From JAKAGZ01 sp963748105 (GTDB lineage: Bacteria; Bacteroidota; Ignavibacteria; Ignavibacteriales; Ignavibacteriaceae): 64,000 nucleotides of DNA. The notes beneath the pieces were generated by a model. It was not told where the DNA came from. It searched no databases and worked only from the letters and a program-made list of their open reading frames with translations. A program made the translations under genes and the position numbers. The stretch is from the NCBI GenBank assembly GCA_963748105.1, contig CAVVHP010000006.1:4217-68216 (forward strand), in the 5' to 3' direction. This document shows positions 38,272 through 46,936 of the stretch, one piece after another. Positions within the stretch are counted from its first letter, which is position 1, and each line of letters begins with the position of its first letter.

Positions 38272-39917
38272 TATACCTCCTCTACTATATCATTTTGTTT
38301 GTATTCGTACGGACCATCTACCACATTTGGAATCTCCTCATAGTTTTCCAGCGGCGGCGGTGTCGGAACAGTCCATTCAAGGGTTTCGCCACCCCAGAGA
38401 TTCCTCGCGGTAACTTTTTCACCACTAAACACAGATCTTAAAAGATTATATAACATAAACAATATTCCTGCTACCATAATCCAGGAACCCACAGTTGCAA
38501 TTACATGATAAACCTGGTATTCAGGTAGATAATTATAAGATCTTCTTGGCATTCCTAGCCATCCGAGGATAAAGAACGGGAAATACAAAATATTAAAACC
38601 GACAAAGATGACCCAGAAAGCAACCTTTGCTTTTTTGATATTATACATTTTACCAATCATTTTAGGCAGCCAGTAATGAAGTGCCGCAAAAATTCCGAAT
38701 CCGGCCGTACCAAATACAACATAATGTATATGCCCTACTATGAAATAAGTGTCAGTTAAATGTATATCAACTGAAAGAGCTCCCTGTATGATTCCGGTTA
38801 ATCCTCCAATAGTAAAAAGGAATATAAACGCCAGTGCATAAAGCATTGGTGGATCAAGTGAAATGGAACCTTTGTAAAGAGTAGCCGTCCAGTTAAAAAC
38901 TTTTACTGCACTCGGTATAGCTACAAGGAATGTTAATAATGAAAAGACAAATTCACCTGTATCGCTCATCCCAACTGCAAACATATGATGTGCCCAAACT
39001 AAAGAACCAAATACCGCAATTGCTAGACTGGAGTAGGCAATAAATTTATATCCGAAAATTGTTCTTTGTGAAAATGTCGGAATGATTTCCGAAATGACGC
39101 CCATTGCAGGTACAGCCATTATATAAACCGCCGGATGTGAATATATCCAGAACAAATGCTGGAATAATATCGGATCACCTCCTAGTGACGGATCGAACAA
39201 ACCTACACCAAATACTCTTTCAATTATAACCAGCAATAAAGTAATACCGATAATAGGTGTTACAATTATCTGAATCCAGCCCGTGGCATAAAGTCCCCAG
39301 GAAAATAGTGGCATTTTAAACCAGCCCATTCCTGGTGCTCGTAAACGATGGATTGTAGTTATAAAATTAAGCCCCGTAAGAATAGATGAGAAACCGAGAA
39401 TAAATACAGCACTTAAGGTAATAATCATATTAGTGCTTGTTCTTACAGAATAAGGGATATAGAACGTCCATCCAGTATCAGGAGCTCCTCCCGGAAGAAA
39501 TATTGCAGCGATTATTAAAGCACCGCCAATTATGTATAAATACCAGGACAACAGATTTAGCCGCGGAAATGCAACATCTTTTGCCCCAAGCATAATTGGA
39601 AGAAAGAAATTACCAAACACAGCGGGTATTCCGGGTATAACAAAAATAAAAAGCATTATCACACCGTGAAGTGTAAAGAATGCGTTATAGGTCTGTGGTC
39701 CTACCAGGAAATCACCCGGCATCAACAATTTAAGCCTGATTAAAACACCAAGTGTCATTCCAACAAGAAACCAGCTCATTAATGCGACCAGGTAAAGGAT
39801 CCCTATCCTCTTATGATCAGTGGATAATATCCAGGCAAAGATTCCTTTATGCTTGCCTTTGAAATCTAAGTAACTGGGTTCACTATTATGAGTAACTGCC
39901 GTAGCATCACTTGCCAT
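38271..39917 (-). CDS. ctaD: cytochrome c oxidase subunit I, A2-type
   Basis: The 548-residue catalytic subunit has about 12 helices. Heme a ligands are H84 (TLHGVIML) and H398; heme a3 is held by H396 (DTYFIVGHIHYV); CuB ligands are H261, H310 and H311. Tyr265 follows in HPAVY. The Glu normally at position 263 of the HPEVY motif is replaced by Ala, and Tyr259-Ser260 precedes it (YSHPAVY), the hallmark of A2-type enzymes. Lys339 of the K-channel (SAVKVF) is present. It reduces O2 to water while pumping protons. It is the anchor of the oxidase operon. Confidence 0.96.
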   Translation of the reverse strand: MASDATAVTHNSEPSYLDFKGKHKGIFAWILSTDHKRIGILYLVALMSWFLVGMTLGVLIRLKLLMPGDFLVGPQTYNAFFTLHGVIMLFIFVIPGIPAVFGNFFLPIMLGAKDVAFPRLNLLSWYLYIIGGALIIAAIFLPGGAPDTGWTFYIPYSVRTSTNMIITLSAVFILGFSSILTGLNFITTIHRLRAPGMGWFKMPLFSWGLYATGWIQIIVTPIIGITLLLVIIERVFGVGLFDPSLGGDPILFQHLFWIYSHPAVYIMAVPAMGVISEIIPTFSQRTIFGYKFIAYSSLAIAVFGSLVWAHHMFAVGMSDTGEFVFSLLTFLVAIPSAVKVFNWTATLYKGSISLDPPMLYALAFIFLFTIGGLTGIIQGALSVDIHLTDTYFIVGHIHYVVFGTAGFGIFAALHYWLPKMIGKMYNIKKAKVAFWVIFVGFNILYFPFFILGWLGMPRRSYNYLPEYQVYHVIATVGSWIMVAGILFMLYNLLRSVFSGEKVTARNLWGGETLEWTVPTPPPLENYEEIPNVVDGPYEYKQNDIVEEV

Positions 39918-39935
39918 AAAAATTCTACCTCTTTA

Positions 39936-40736
39936 TTAACTTTTAACTTTCTTCGTCTTTTTTATTTTTAAATAAACAACAAAAATTCCGACTAAAAATA
40001 ATGTGCCGGCACCGAAAATATTTAACAAATTAAAAACATATTTTTTACCAGCAGGATCGTAGCTAAAACAAAAAGCGAGCAATCTTCCAACAGTTGGCAT
40101 CACTTTACCCTGCGAAGCATCTATAACTGCCATTTTAAAATCGAATGGCAGCACCATGAAGTTCCCTTTTTTATCATAGTTAGGGAAAAGATAACGACTA
40201 ATTTTTCCATCCGGGGAAAGAAAAATTAAACTGGTTGTATGAATAAACTGGGTTCCAACTCTCTTAAAATGAAATCCAGCCGCTTCAGTAACACGGTAAA
40301 TACTAACACTATCACCTGTTAAAAACTTCCAGTCATCTTTCGCGAACGGTTTATTTATCATACTGAGAAAATTCTGTTTTTTCTCATTCGCATCTTCAGG
40401 ATTTTCACGATCATCCATGCTTATCGTTACTATCCTGTAGTCCTTCCCCGGTTCAAGATCTGATTCATTTACGACATTTGATATCTCAGCCATCAAAGGG
40501 CTGCAAATACCGGGACATTTATAATAAACGAACGCGAGTATCGTTGTTTTGTTAACAATATCTTTAAGAACAACTTTATTTCCGTCAGCATCAAAGAAGG
40601 AAACATTCAAAGGAATCTGGCTACCAAGATGCTCATCAATATTTATTTCACTATTTTCGGAATTTTTAGTTTGACTAAAACCAGCTACGGAAATAATGAG
40701 CAGAAAAAATAGTAAGACATTTCCAAACCTGTTCAT
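39936..40736 (-). CDS. SCO1/SenC family copper chaperone
   Basis: The 266-residue protein has a signal peptide (MNRFGNVLLFFLLIISVAGF), a thioredoxin-like domain with the copper site C74 and C78 in KCPGICSP and a distal His in FIHTTSLIF, and a C-terminal membrane helix (GTLFLVGIFVVYL). SCO proteins load copper into the CuA centre of subunit II, and its place just upstream of ctaD fits. The CxxxC and His set is complete. It is exported and anchored at the periplasmic side, which is the CuA face. Confidence 0.9.
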   Translation of the reverse strand: MNRFGNVLLFFLLIISVAGFSQTKNSENSEINIDEHLGSQIPLNVSFFDADGNKVVLKDIVNKTTILAFVYYKCPGICSPLMAEISNVVNESDLEPGKDYRIVTISMDDRENPEDANEKKQNFLSMINKPFAKDDWKFLTGDSVSIYRVTEAAGFHFKRVGTQFIHTTSLIFLSPDGKISRYLFPNYDKKGNFMVLPFDFKMAVIDASQGKVMPTVGRLLAFCFSYDPAGKKYVFNLLNIFGAGTLFLVGIFVVYLKIKKTKKVKS

Positions 40737-40766
40737 AATTTACCCCTTTTAATCAGATGCAAATAA

Positions 40767-41696
40767 TTATAAGTACTTATTCATATACTTATAAAATGTA
40801 TCCCACTGACTGCCTGATAAATTAAATACGTTATCGTTAAAACCATCCTGGTTAGCTTCATGAATAATCATATCAATAAACTTTCTTTCACTCTGCTTCC
40901 AATCATTTGAATTGCTAAGCATAGCTAAAGCACTAATTTTATTTTTTACAACATTCTTGAATATTACAGCACCATTGTTTTCAGTATCATTATTTATTGC
41001 ATTTATTATATTTACAATTTTCTGATACTTATCACTATGTTCCTGAATGATAAACTGTTCAGCATACTTAATAGGAATCTTAGCAGGCACAACTTTGCCG
41101 GCTGACAGATTATAATTTAAATCCAGATTGAAAAGATCATCATCGGTATCCTGTGGAGGATTCTTAATAAAAGCTGACCTTATATATGCAGCAAGTGCAA
41201 ATTTATCCTCAGGGTTTAAATATTCATAAGAAGCCATTGCGCTCCCGGGAATTCCTTCCTGCAGTGTCTTGTATATATCGGAAATTTTTTCGCCGTTCTT
41301 CCATCCCGTATTAATTGTATAATTTCTCGGCGGAGGATTCAAACCGGCAGACGCAGGTCCATCTCCTTTACCATCAGTACCGTGGCATGAAGAACAATTA
41401 GCAGAAAAAAGCTGTTTGCCTTTGCCAATTAAATCCTGTGAAGGATTTTTCATTTTCATAACATCCACAGGTGGAATAGTCTTAGCGGGCTGCATTATAA
41501 TTTCCGCAGTTGCACTAGTATCTGGCAATGCCGGTGGAACGGTCTGCCTTGAGATGATATTAAACTTCGCTACGTAAAATAATCCAACTGCCAATCCAAT
41601 AACCAGTAAGTACGGATAAATAAGAGCGAAAATCGTTGCAGGATTTTTCTTTGCGTCTTCTATTTTTTCTTTAATACTTTTTTCAAAAATGCTCAT
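40767..41696 (-). CDS. membrane-anchored monoheme cytochrome c
   Basis: The 309-residue protein has an N-terminal membrane anchor (TIFALIYPYLLVIGLAVGLFY) and one heme c site, CSSCHGTDGKGDG (near residue 100). A cytochrome c6-like fold follows, with Met in GSAMASYEYL as the probable distal ligand, then an all-helical tail of 130 residues with no heme. It sits between actF and the SCO gene and probably ferries electrons from ACIII to the oxidase. The helical tail is unusual for a simple carrier. Confidence 0.85.
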   Translation of the reverse strand: MSIFEKSIKEKIEDAKKNPATIFALIYPYLLVIGLAVGLFYVAKFNIISRQTVPPALPDTSATAEIIMQPAKTIPPVDVMKMKNPSQDLIGKGKQLFSANCSSCHGTDGKGDGPASAGLNPPPRNYTINTGWKNGEKISDIYKTLQEGIPGSAMASYEYLNPEDKFALAAYIRSAFIKNPPQDTDDDLFNLDLNYNLSAGKVVPAKIPIKYAEQFIIQEHSDKYQKIVNIINAINNDTENNGAVIFKNVVKNKISALAMLSNSNDWKQSERKFIDMIIHEANQDGFNDNVFNLSGSQWDTFYKYMNKYL

Positions 41697-41711
41697 ATTA
41701 GCCCTATAAAA

Positions 41712-42902
41712 CTAAAGGTGAAAATTGAGTCCACGTTGTAATTTAGGATCACCAATTGGAACAAGGTTATATTTTTCTGCCATCTTACTGAACACAACCA
41801 TCAACAACCCGACAAAAATCAGAGGATAAGCAAAATCTATCCAGCTGAATGTATAAAGATTATTGTTCCTCGACATGCTTGGCATTATTAACCAATAAAT
41901 ATCAAGGAATTGAATGCAGATTATCCAGATAGAAATAAATTTTAGCCTTTTAATATTAGTTTTTGCTTCATATGACAGAAGCGAAAAGAACGGAACTATA
42001 AAATGCGTAACGATCAGCAAAATTGAGATATACTTCCATCCTCCCTGCCATCTTTGCATAAACCAGAAAGTTTCTTCCGGCAAATTTCCGTACCAGATAA
42101 GCATATACTGCGAGAAAGCTATATAACCCCAGAATGCTGTAAAAGCGAACAACAATGTACCGAGACTATAATAATGGTCCTCTTTAATTGCCGAATGTAG
42201 ATACCCGTTCTCTTTGAGTTTTATGGCAGTGTAGGTTAACACGGCAAACGCAACCCAGACAATGCCGGCAAATAAATAAACTCCGAACATTGTTGAAAAC
42301 CATTTTGATTCAAGGCTCATGACCCAATCTACCGCAGTAAGCGTAACTGTAATGGCAAAAAGTGGTATAAAAATAACCGAAAGTGTAATATTTTTTTTAG
42401 TTAATTTCTGGTCACCGGTTGAATCCTGTTTCCTGGAATTCTTAACTATAACAAAATAAAATATTGCCCAGAGTAATAATATTCCTATAACACGAACCAT
42501 AAAAAACGGGGTGTTAAGGTACGCACTTTTCGCTTGCAGCATATGGTTGGAATTAATATAATCGGCATGCGACCATCTGAACAAATTACCTGTATTAAAA
42601 AACAGAGGTATAACAAATATAAGAAGTAGTGGCAGGGCGGCAGCAAAGAATTCACTTATTCTTCTGAAAGGCGTACTCCAATCGGCGCCTGCCGCGTATT
42701 CAAGTGCAACAAGAAATAGTGAGCCAACGGTGATACTAAGGAAAAATATAAATGATACTAAATAAGCGAATGATGCCCTGTAACTATCGGCAAAAAAACC
42801 TGCAATGCCGAGTAATAAACCAGCGGCAAAGAGTATCCCACCTATTTTTGTTATTTTATCCGGTAAATTCTTTTTTATATAACCAGTTTCATTTTTGGAC
42901 AT
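41712..42902 (-). CDS. actF: alternative complex III subunit ActF (NrfD-like membrane protein)
   Basis: The 396-residue integral membrane protein has about ten helices and the pattern of the ActF/NrfD-like quinol-binding subunits of alternative complex III: DKITKIGGILFAAGLLLGIAG, then the TLTAVDWVMSLESKWFSTMFG block. It is paralogous in kind to ActC. Its start overlaps the end of the ActD-ActE fusion by 14 bases. ActF is thought to conduct protons with ActC; quinol oxidation chemistry is known for the complex, not shown here. Confidence 0.88.
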   Translation of the reverse strand: MSKNETGYIKKNLPDKITKIGGILFAAGLLLGIAGFFADSYRASFAYLVSFIFFLSITVGSLFLVALEYAAGADWSTPFRRISEFFAAALPLLLIFVIPLFFNTGNLFRWSHADYINSNHMLQAKSAYLNTPFFMVRVIGILLLWAIFYFVIVKNSRKQDSTGDQKLTKKNITLSVIFIPLFAITVTLTAVDWVMSLESKWFSTMFGVYLFAGIVWVAFAVLTYTAIKLKENGYLHSAIKEDHYYSLGTLLFAFTAFWGYIAFSQYMLIWYGNLPEETFWFMQRWQGGWKYISILLIVTHFIVPFFSLLSYEAKTNIKRLKFISIWIICIQFLDIYWLIMPSMSRNNNLYTFSWIDFAYPLIFVGLLMVVFSKMAEKYNLVPIGDPKLQRGLNFHL

Positions 42903-44055
42903 TTGAAACAGACTCCTTATTAATCGCTTGTAAATCTGACTCTTTAGCGTTTTGAGCTCTCTGCAGGACTCTTATATAATCCACAATAGCCCATCTTTCT
43001 TTGTTTGTGGTCTGCCTTGAATAAGAAGGCATGGCGTTTTGCCCGTTGGTAATAATATGATATATCATCCCGTCAGGGTAATTAATAATTTTAGATGAAT
43101 GCAGGGTTGGACCAGCGGGAAACTGACCTCTCAGCCTGCTGTTCCCATCCGCAAGATCTCCGTGACAGGGACTGCAAAATGTTAAAAATTTCTTTTGGCC
43201 CAGCTGCAGTAATTGTTTATTTGGAATCGTAGGATTTGAAAGAACTTCCGCCGGCATAGGCTGTCCCATAAAAGGATACGGCATATCGCTTCTTGCAACC
43301 GTACCTTCAACAGGCGGTCTCATTCCCTCGCCGTTTGCCCAGATATTACTCCCCTCCTGTGCAGTTAATTTATCCTGGTATTCCATCCAGCCGAAAGGTG
43401 TTACATACATAAGTTTATTTAATGTAACATAGGTCATTCCACAGGTACCAATGGCAACAACAACCAGGAATAATAAAAACTTCGGTTCAAAAAGCCTGAA
43501 CTTTTCAAACTCGGGATAATAAACATTTTCAATTTTATAGGCACCCAGACTCTTCAGGAATTCAGTAACCTTTGCTTTATCAAATTGTTCATCCTCTGCC
43601 TCAATTACCAATCCATATTTCTCTCCCGAAACGGCTTTCATATATTCAGTATCGTGAAGCGGATGACTATTGGCAGGCAGTTTGAAAAATATTGCTATCA
43701 TACCTACAACAGTAGAGATAGCGGCAAACAATACTGTCGTTTCAAACGTAATAGGAATAAAAGCCGGGGCCGATAAAAACGGCTTGCCTCCCACAACAAT
43801 ACTGTAACTTGAGGCGGTAGACCACCACATAAATAAGAAAATAAATGTTGCACCGAAGAGCCCGAAAAATAAAGTTACAAATCCAATCTTCGACTGCCCC
43901 ATTCCCATAGCCCTGTCCATTCCGTGAAGCGGGTATGGTGTGTTAACATCATATTTTTTGTAACCTGCAGATGTAGTCTTTTTAGCAGCATTTATTATTT
44001 CATCGGGTTTGTTAAAAAGTGCGGCTATTGAATGTAATTTTTTATTTTTATCCAT
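42889..44055 (-). CDS. alternative complex III ActD-ActE fusion (DUF3341 domain plus cytochrome c)
   Basis: The 388-residue product (start at ATG 44055, after GGAGGAG and 8 bases inside the actC tail) has two halves. Residues 1-185 are the DUF3341/ActD subunit: FNKPDEIINAAKK, then GMGMGQSKIGFVTLFFGLFG and two helices. Residues 210-370 are a monoheme cytochrome c with CSPCHGDLADG and Met in AMPSYSRQ, matching ActE. In the characterised complexes these are separate subunits. The fusion is continuous, in frame, with no stop or frameshift. The heme would sit at the periplasmic side. Confidence 0.85.
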   Translation of the reverse strand: MDKNKKLHSIAALFNKPDEIINAAKKTTSAGYKKYDVNTPYPLHGMDRAMGMGQSKIGFVTLFFGLFGATFIFLFMWWSTASSYSIVVGGKPFLSAPAFIPITFETTVLFAAISTVVGMIAIFFKLPANSHPLHDTEYMKAVSGEKYGLVIEAEDEQFDKAKVTEFLKSLGAYKIENVYYPEFEKFRLFEPKFLLFLVVVAIGTCGMTYVTLNKLMYVTPFGWMEYQDKLTAQEGSNIWANGEGMRPPVEGTVARSDMPYPFMGQPMPAEVLSNPTIPNKQLLQLGQKKFLTFCSPCHGDLADGNSRLRGQFPAGPTLHSSKIINYPDGMIYHIITNGQNAMPSYSRQTTNKERWAIVDYIRVLQRAQNAKESDLQAINKESVSNVQK

Positions 44056-45424
44056 TATTATCTCCTCCATGGTGCGATGGTTGGGCACCTTCAACAACCC
44101 CTTTAATTTCAGACATTGCAACTACAGGCAGAGTCTTGGAAAATAAAAGCACCAGGGTAAAAAACAATCCAAAACTTCCTATAAGTATTGAAAAATCAAC
44201 CCACGTCGGTGTAAAGTAACCCCAGCTCGAAGGCAGGAAATCCCTGTGAAGAGATGAGGCAATAATTATAAATCTTTCAAACCACATTCCCACGTTTACA
44301 AGAATAACAACAATAAACATAACGGGAATCGATCTCCTGAATTTCTTAAACCAGAATAATTGAGGAAACAGGGAGTTACAGCTAACCATTATCCAGTAAC
44401 CCCAGGCATACGGACCGAAGGCCCTGTTAATGGCTACAAACTGTTCTGTTGGAACACCGCTGTACCATGATATAAAAAATTCCATCAGATAGGCATATCC
44501 AACCATAGAGCCTGTAAGAAGAATAATTTTATTCATTCTATCAAGGTGATCCATAGTGATCACGTCTTCAAGATCAAACACCTTCCTGATAAATATCAGC
44601 GCTGTAACCACCATTGCAAACCCTGAGAATATAGCACCGGCAACAAAGTATGGCGGAAATATTGTTGAATGCCATCCCGGCAGTACGGCAACTGCAAAGT
44701 CAAAACTCACAACCGTATGTACCGATAGTACAAGCGGAGTTGCAAGGCCCGCCAAAATCATATAAACTTTTTCGTAATGTCTCCAGTGCCTGTTAGAGTG
44801 CCTCCAGCCCAGACTGAAAAACGAATAGACAAACTTTTTAGCTTTGGATACTGTTCTGTCCCTCAATGTGGCAAAATCAGGTATTAATCCTACATACCAG
44901 AACATTAATGAGACTATAAAATAGGTTGAAACTGCAAAAACGTCCCAAACAAGGGGCGACATAAAATTCGGCCATAATCCATGCGAATTTGGATAAGGAA
45001 TTAAATAACCTGCGAGCCAGGGACGACCTGTATGAATTATCGGAAAAATACCAGCGCAAATAACGGCAAAGATTGTCATCGCTTCAGCAAATCTAGCTAT
45101 TCCTGTTCTCCATCTCTGTCTTAAAAGATAAAGAATAGCTGAAATCAGTGTGCCTGCATGTGCAATTCCCACCCAGAACACGAAGTTTGTGATACCCCAG
45201 CCCCAGGCAACCGGCTGATTATTTCCCCATTCACCAATTCCAAAATAAAATGTGAGTCCCACACCGAGTACACCGAGAAGCAGAAGACTAGTGGTGAATG
45301 CCAGTGCAATAAAATATTTATTACCGGGTTTGGTGTTCATGGGTTTTGCAATGGCGTTATCGAGATCCGCCATTGTAAGGTTACCCTGAACAAGTGGTAT
45401 TTCTTTACTATAATCTAAGCTCAC
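44048..45424 (-). CDS. actC: alternative complex III subunit ActC (NrfD-like, quinol-binding)
   Basis: The 458-residue protein has about ten helices of the polysulfide reductase NrfD type: AHAGTLISAILYLLRQRWR near 90-108, HTVVSFDFAVAVLPGWHSTIFPPYF, then a Trp/Tyr-rich membrane core. It begins at GTG 45424, sharing the last base of the actB second ORF (TAGTG), with GGAGGAAG just upstream, so it is co-translated. It forms the membrane arm that oxidises quinol in the complex, with ActF. The final residues hold a His/Gly-rich tail (SHHGGDNNG). Confidence 0.92.
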   Translation of the reverse strand: MSLDYSKEIPLVQGNLTMADLDNAIAKPMNTKPGNKYFIALAFTTSLLLLGVLGVGLTFYFGIGEWGNNQPVAWGWGITNFVFWVGIAHAGTLISAILYLLRQRWRTGIARFAEAMTIFAVICAGIFPIIHTGRPWLAGYLIPYPNSHGLWPNFMSPLVWDVFAVSTYFIVSLMFWYVGLIPDFATLRDRTVSKAKKFVYSFFSLGWRHSNRHWRHYEKVYMILAGLATPLVLSVHTVVSFDFAVAVLPGWHSTIFPPYFVAGAIFSGFAMVVTALIFIRKVFDLEDVITMDHLDRMNKIILLTGSMVGYAYLMEFFISWYSGVPTEQFVAINRAFGPYAWGYWIMVSCNSLFPQLFWFKKFRRSIPVMFIVVILVNVGMWFERFIIIASSLHRDFLPSSWGYFTPTWVDFSILIGSFGLFFTLVLLFSKTLPVVAMSEIKGVVEGAQPSHHGGDNNG

Positions 45425-46905
45425 TACACTTCCTCCGAATGAGTATTTCTTAATTTAGCGAGATAGGTAACGTTAGGTTTAACGTTAAGCTGATCAAGTA
45501 CGTAATAACCGAGTTCGTGATTTCTGTATTTATAAAATTCACCATTCTTGTCATTAATGTCGCCAAAATGGATTGCGTTTGTGCTACAGGCATCCTGACA
45601 GGCAGTATGTACATTAGCTCCTATTACTTTTCTGTTTTCACGTATTGCGTCTTCTCTTTCTGTAGCAATTCTTTGAATACAGAATGTACATTTTTCCATC
45701 ACTCCTCTTGATCGGACAGTTACTTCAGGATTATATACAAGATCAAGTAATTCATTCTGCTGGAATCCATCCCTGAAATGATCTCTGAAATTGAAGAAAT
45801 TAAATCTTCTTACTTTATAAGGACAGTTATTTGAACAATATCTTGTACCTACACAACGGTTATAAACCATTTGATTTAAGCCGTCTTTGCTATGGGTTGT
45901 TGCAGCAACCGGACAAACATTTTCGCAAGGTGCATTATCGCAGTGCTGGCATAACATCGGCTGACTGCTTACTATTGGATCATCTTCCGAACCAGAATAA
46001 TAGGCATCAATCCTCATCCATTGCATTTCTCTGCCAACCGCTACCTGATCTTTTCCTACAACCGGAATATTGTTTTCAGCAACACAGGCCACAACGCATT
46101 CACTACAACCGGTACATTTATTAAGGTCAATAGACATACCCCATTTTACACCCTGGAACCAGTTTGGATGCGGCGGGTATATCTCATCTACTTTTTCTTC
46201 CTCGTGCATTTCAGAAACAAAGTGAGGATTCTTTAAATATTCTTTAACAGTTCCTTCTCTAAGTATATGCCTTTCACCAAAAATATTTTCATCGGGCGAT
46301 TTAGCAAAAAGATGGTGCTCCTGTGCAGAAACTAATTTATAGGAACCACTTCCTTTTTTCACATCTGCTGTTGTGAAAAGCCAGGGTGAATTTACTGTAC
46401 TTATTGACAACAAAACATTAGCGTTAAATCCTGTGCCTTCTCCTACTTTTCCAACTACAGTTCTTCCAAATCCGGATTCAATTGCAATTGTATTATCTGC
46501 GCAGCCAGGCTGAATGAGAACAGGAATTTCTAATTTTCTTTCACCAACTTTTACCGAAATGTAATCATTATTATCAACTCCCAGTTCCTTTGCTGTATTT
46601 TTCGAGATAGCAGCATAATTATCCCAGGTCATTTTGGTAACAGGGTGAGGTAATTCCTGAAGCCATCCATTATTCGCAAATCTTCCGTCACCCAATGTTG
46701 GACTTTCATTCAATAAAACTGCAAAACCGGCAAGCTTAGAAGAATATGAAACAAGATCAGATAATGCTGAATAATTAAAATTTCCAAATTTCTTTAGAGT
46801 ATCTTTAGTTAGAACAACTCCATCGTGTAAAGCACCTAACCAGAATTCTCTGAAATTTAATTTTGAATTGAGAGAAGGATAAATATTTTTCTCCCAGTTA
46901 TTCAT
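45424..46905 (-). CDS. actB: alternative complex III ActB, Fe-S part (downstream ORF of split actB)
   Basis: The 493-residue ORF has an N-terminal MopB-like C-terminal segment followed by four Cys clusters: CTGCSECVVAC, CQHCDNAPCENVC, CVGTRYCSNNC and CTFCIQRI...CQDAC. These would bind the [4Fe-4S] and [3Fe-4S] clusters of ActB. In characterised complexes ActB is one chain of about 1000 residues. The ORF starts 32 bases after the stop of the upstream ORF, and the intervening DNA in its frame reads KYDETVYHKYL directly into MNNWEKNIY. One extra A in the A6 run near 46940 explains the split. Confidence 0.88.
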   Translation of the reverse strand: MNNWEKNIYPSLNSKLNFREFWLGALHDGVVLTKDTLKKFGNFNYSALSDLVSYSSKLAGFAVLLNESPTLGDGRFANNGWLQELPHPVTKMTWDNYAAISKNTAKELGVDNNDYISVKVGERKLEIPVLIQPGCADNTIAIESGFGRTVVGKVGEGTGFNANVLLSISTVNSPWLFTTADVKKGSGSYKLVSAQEHHLFAKSPDENIFGERHILREGTVKEYLKNPHFVSEMHEEEKVDEIYPPHPNWFQGVKWGMSIDLNKCTGCSECVVACVAENNIPVVGKDQVAVGREMQWMRIDAYYSGSEDDPIVSSQPMLCQHCDNAPCENVCPVAATTHSKDGLNQMVYNRCVGTRYCSNNCPYKVRRFNFFNFRDHFRDGFQQNELLDLVYNPEVTVRSRGVMEKCTFCIQRIATEREDAIRENRKVIGANVHTACQDACSTNAIHFGDINDKNGEFYKYRNHELGYYVLDQLNVKPNVTYLAKLRNTHSEEV

Positions 46906-46936
46906 TAAATATTTATGATAAACAGTTTCATCATAT

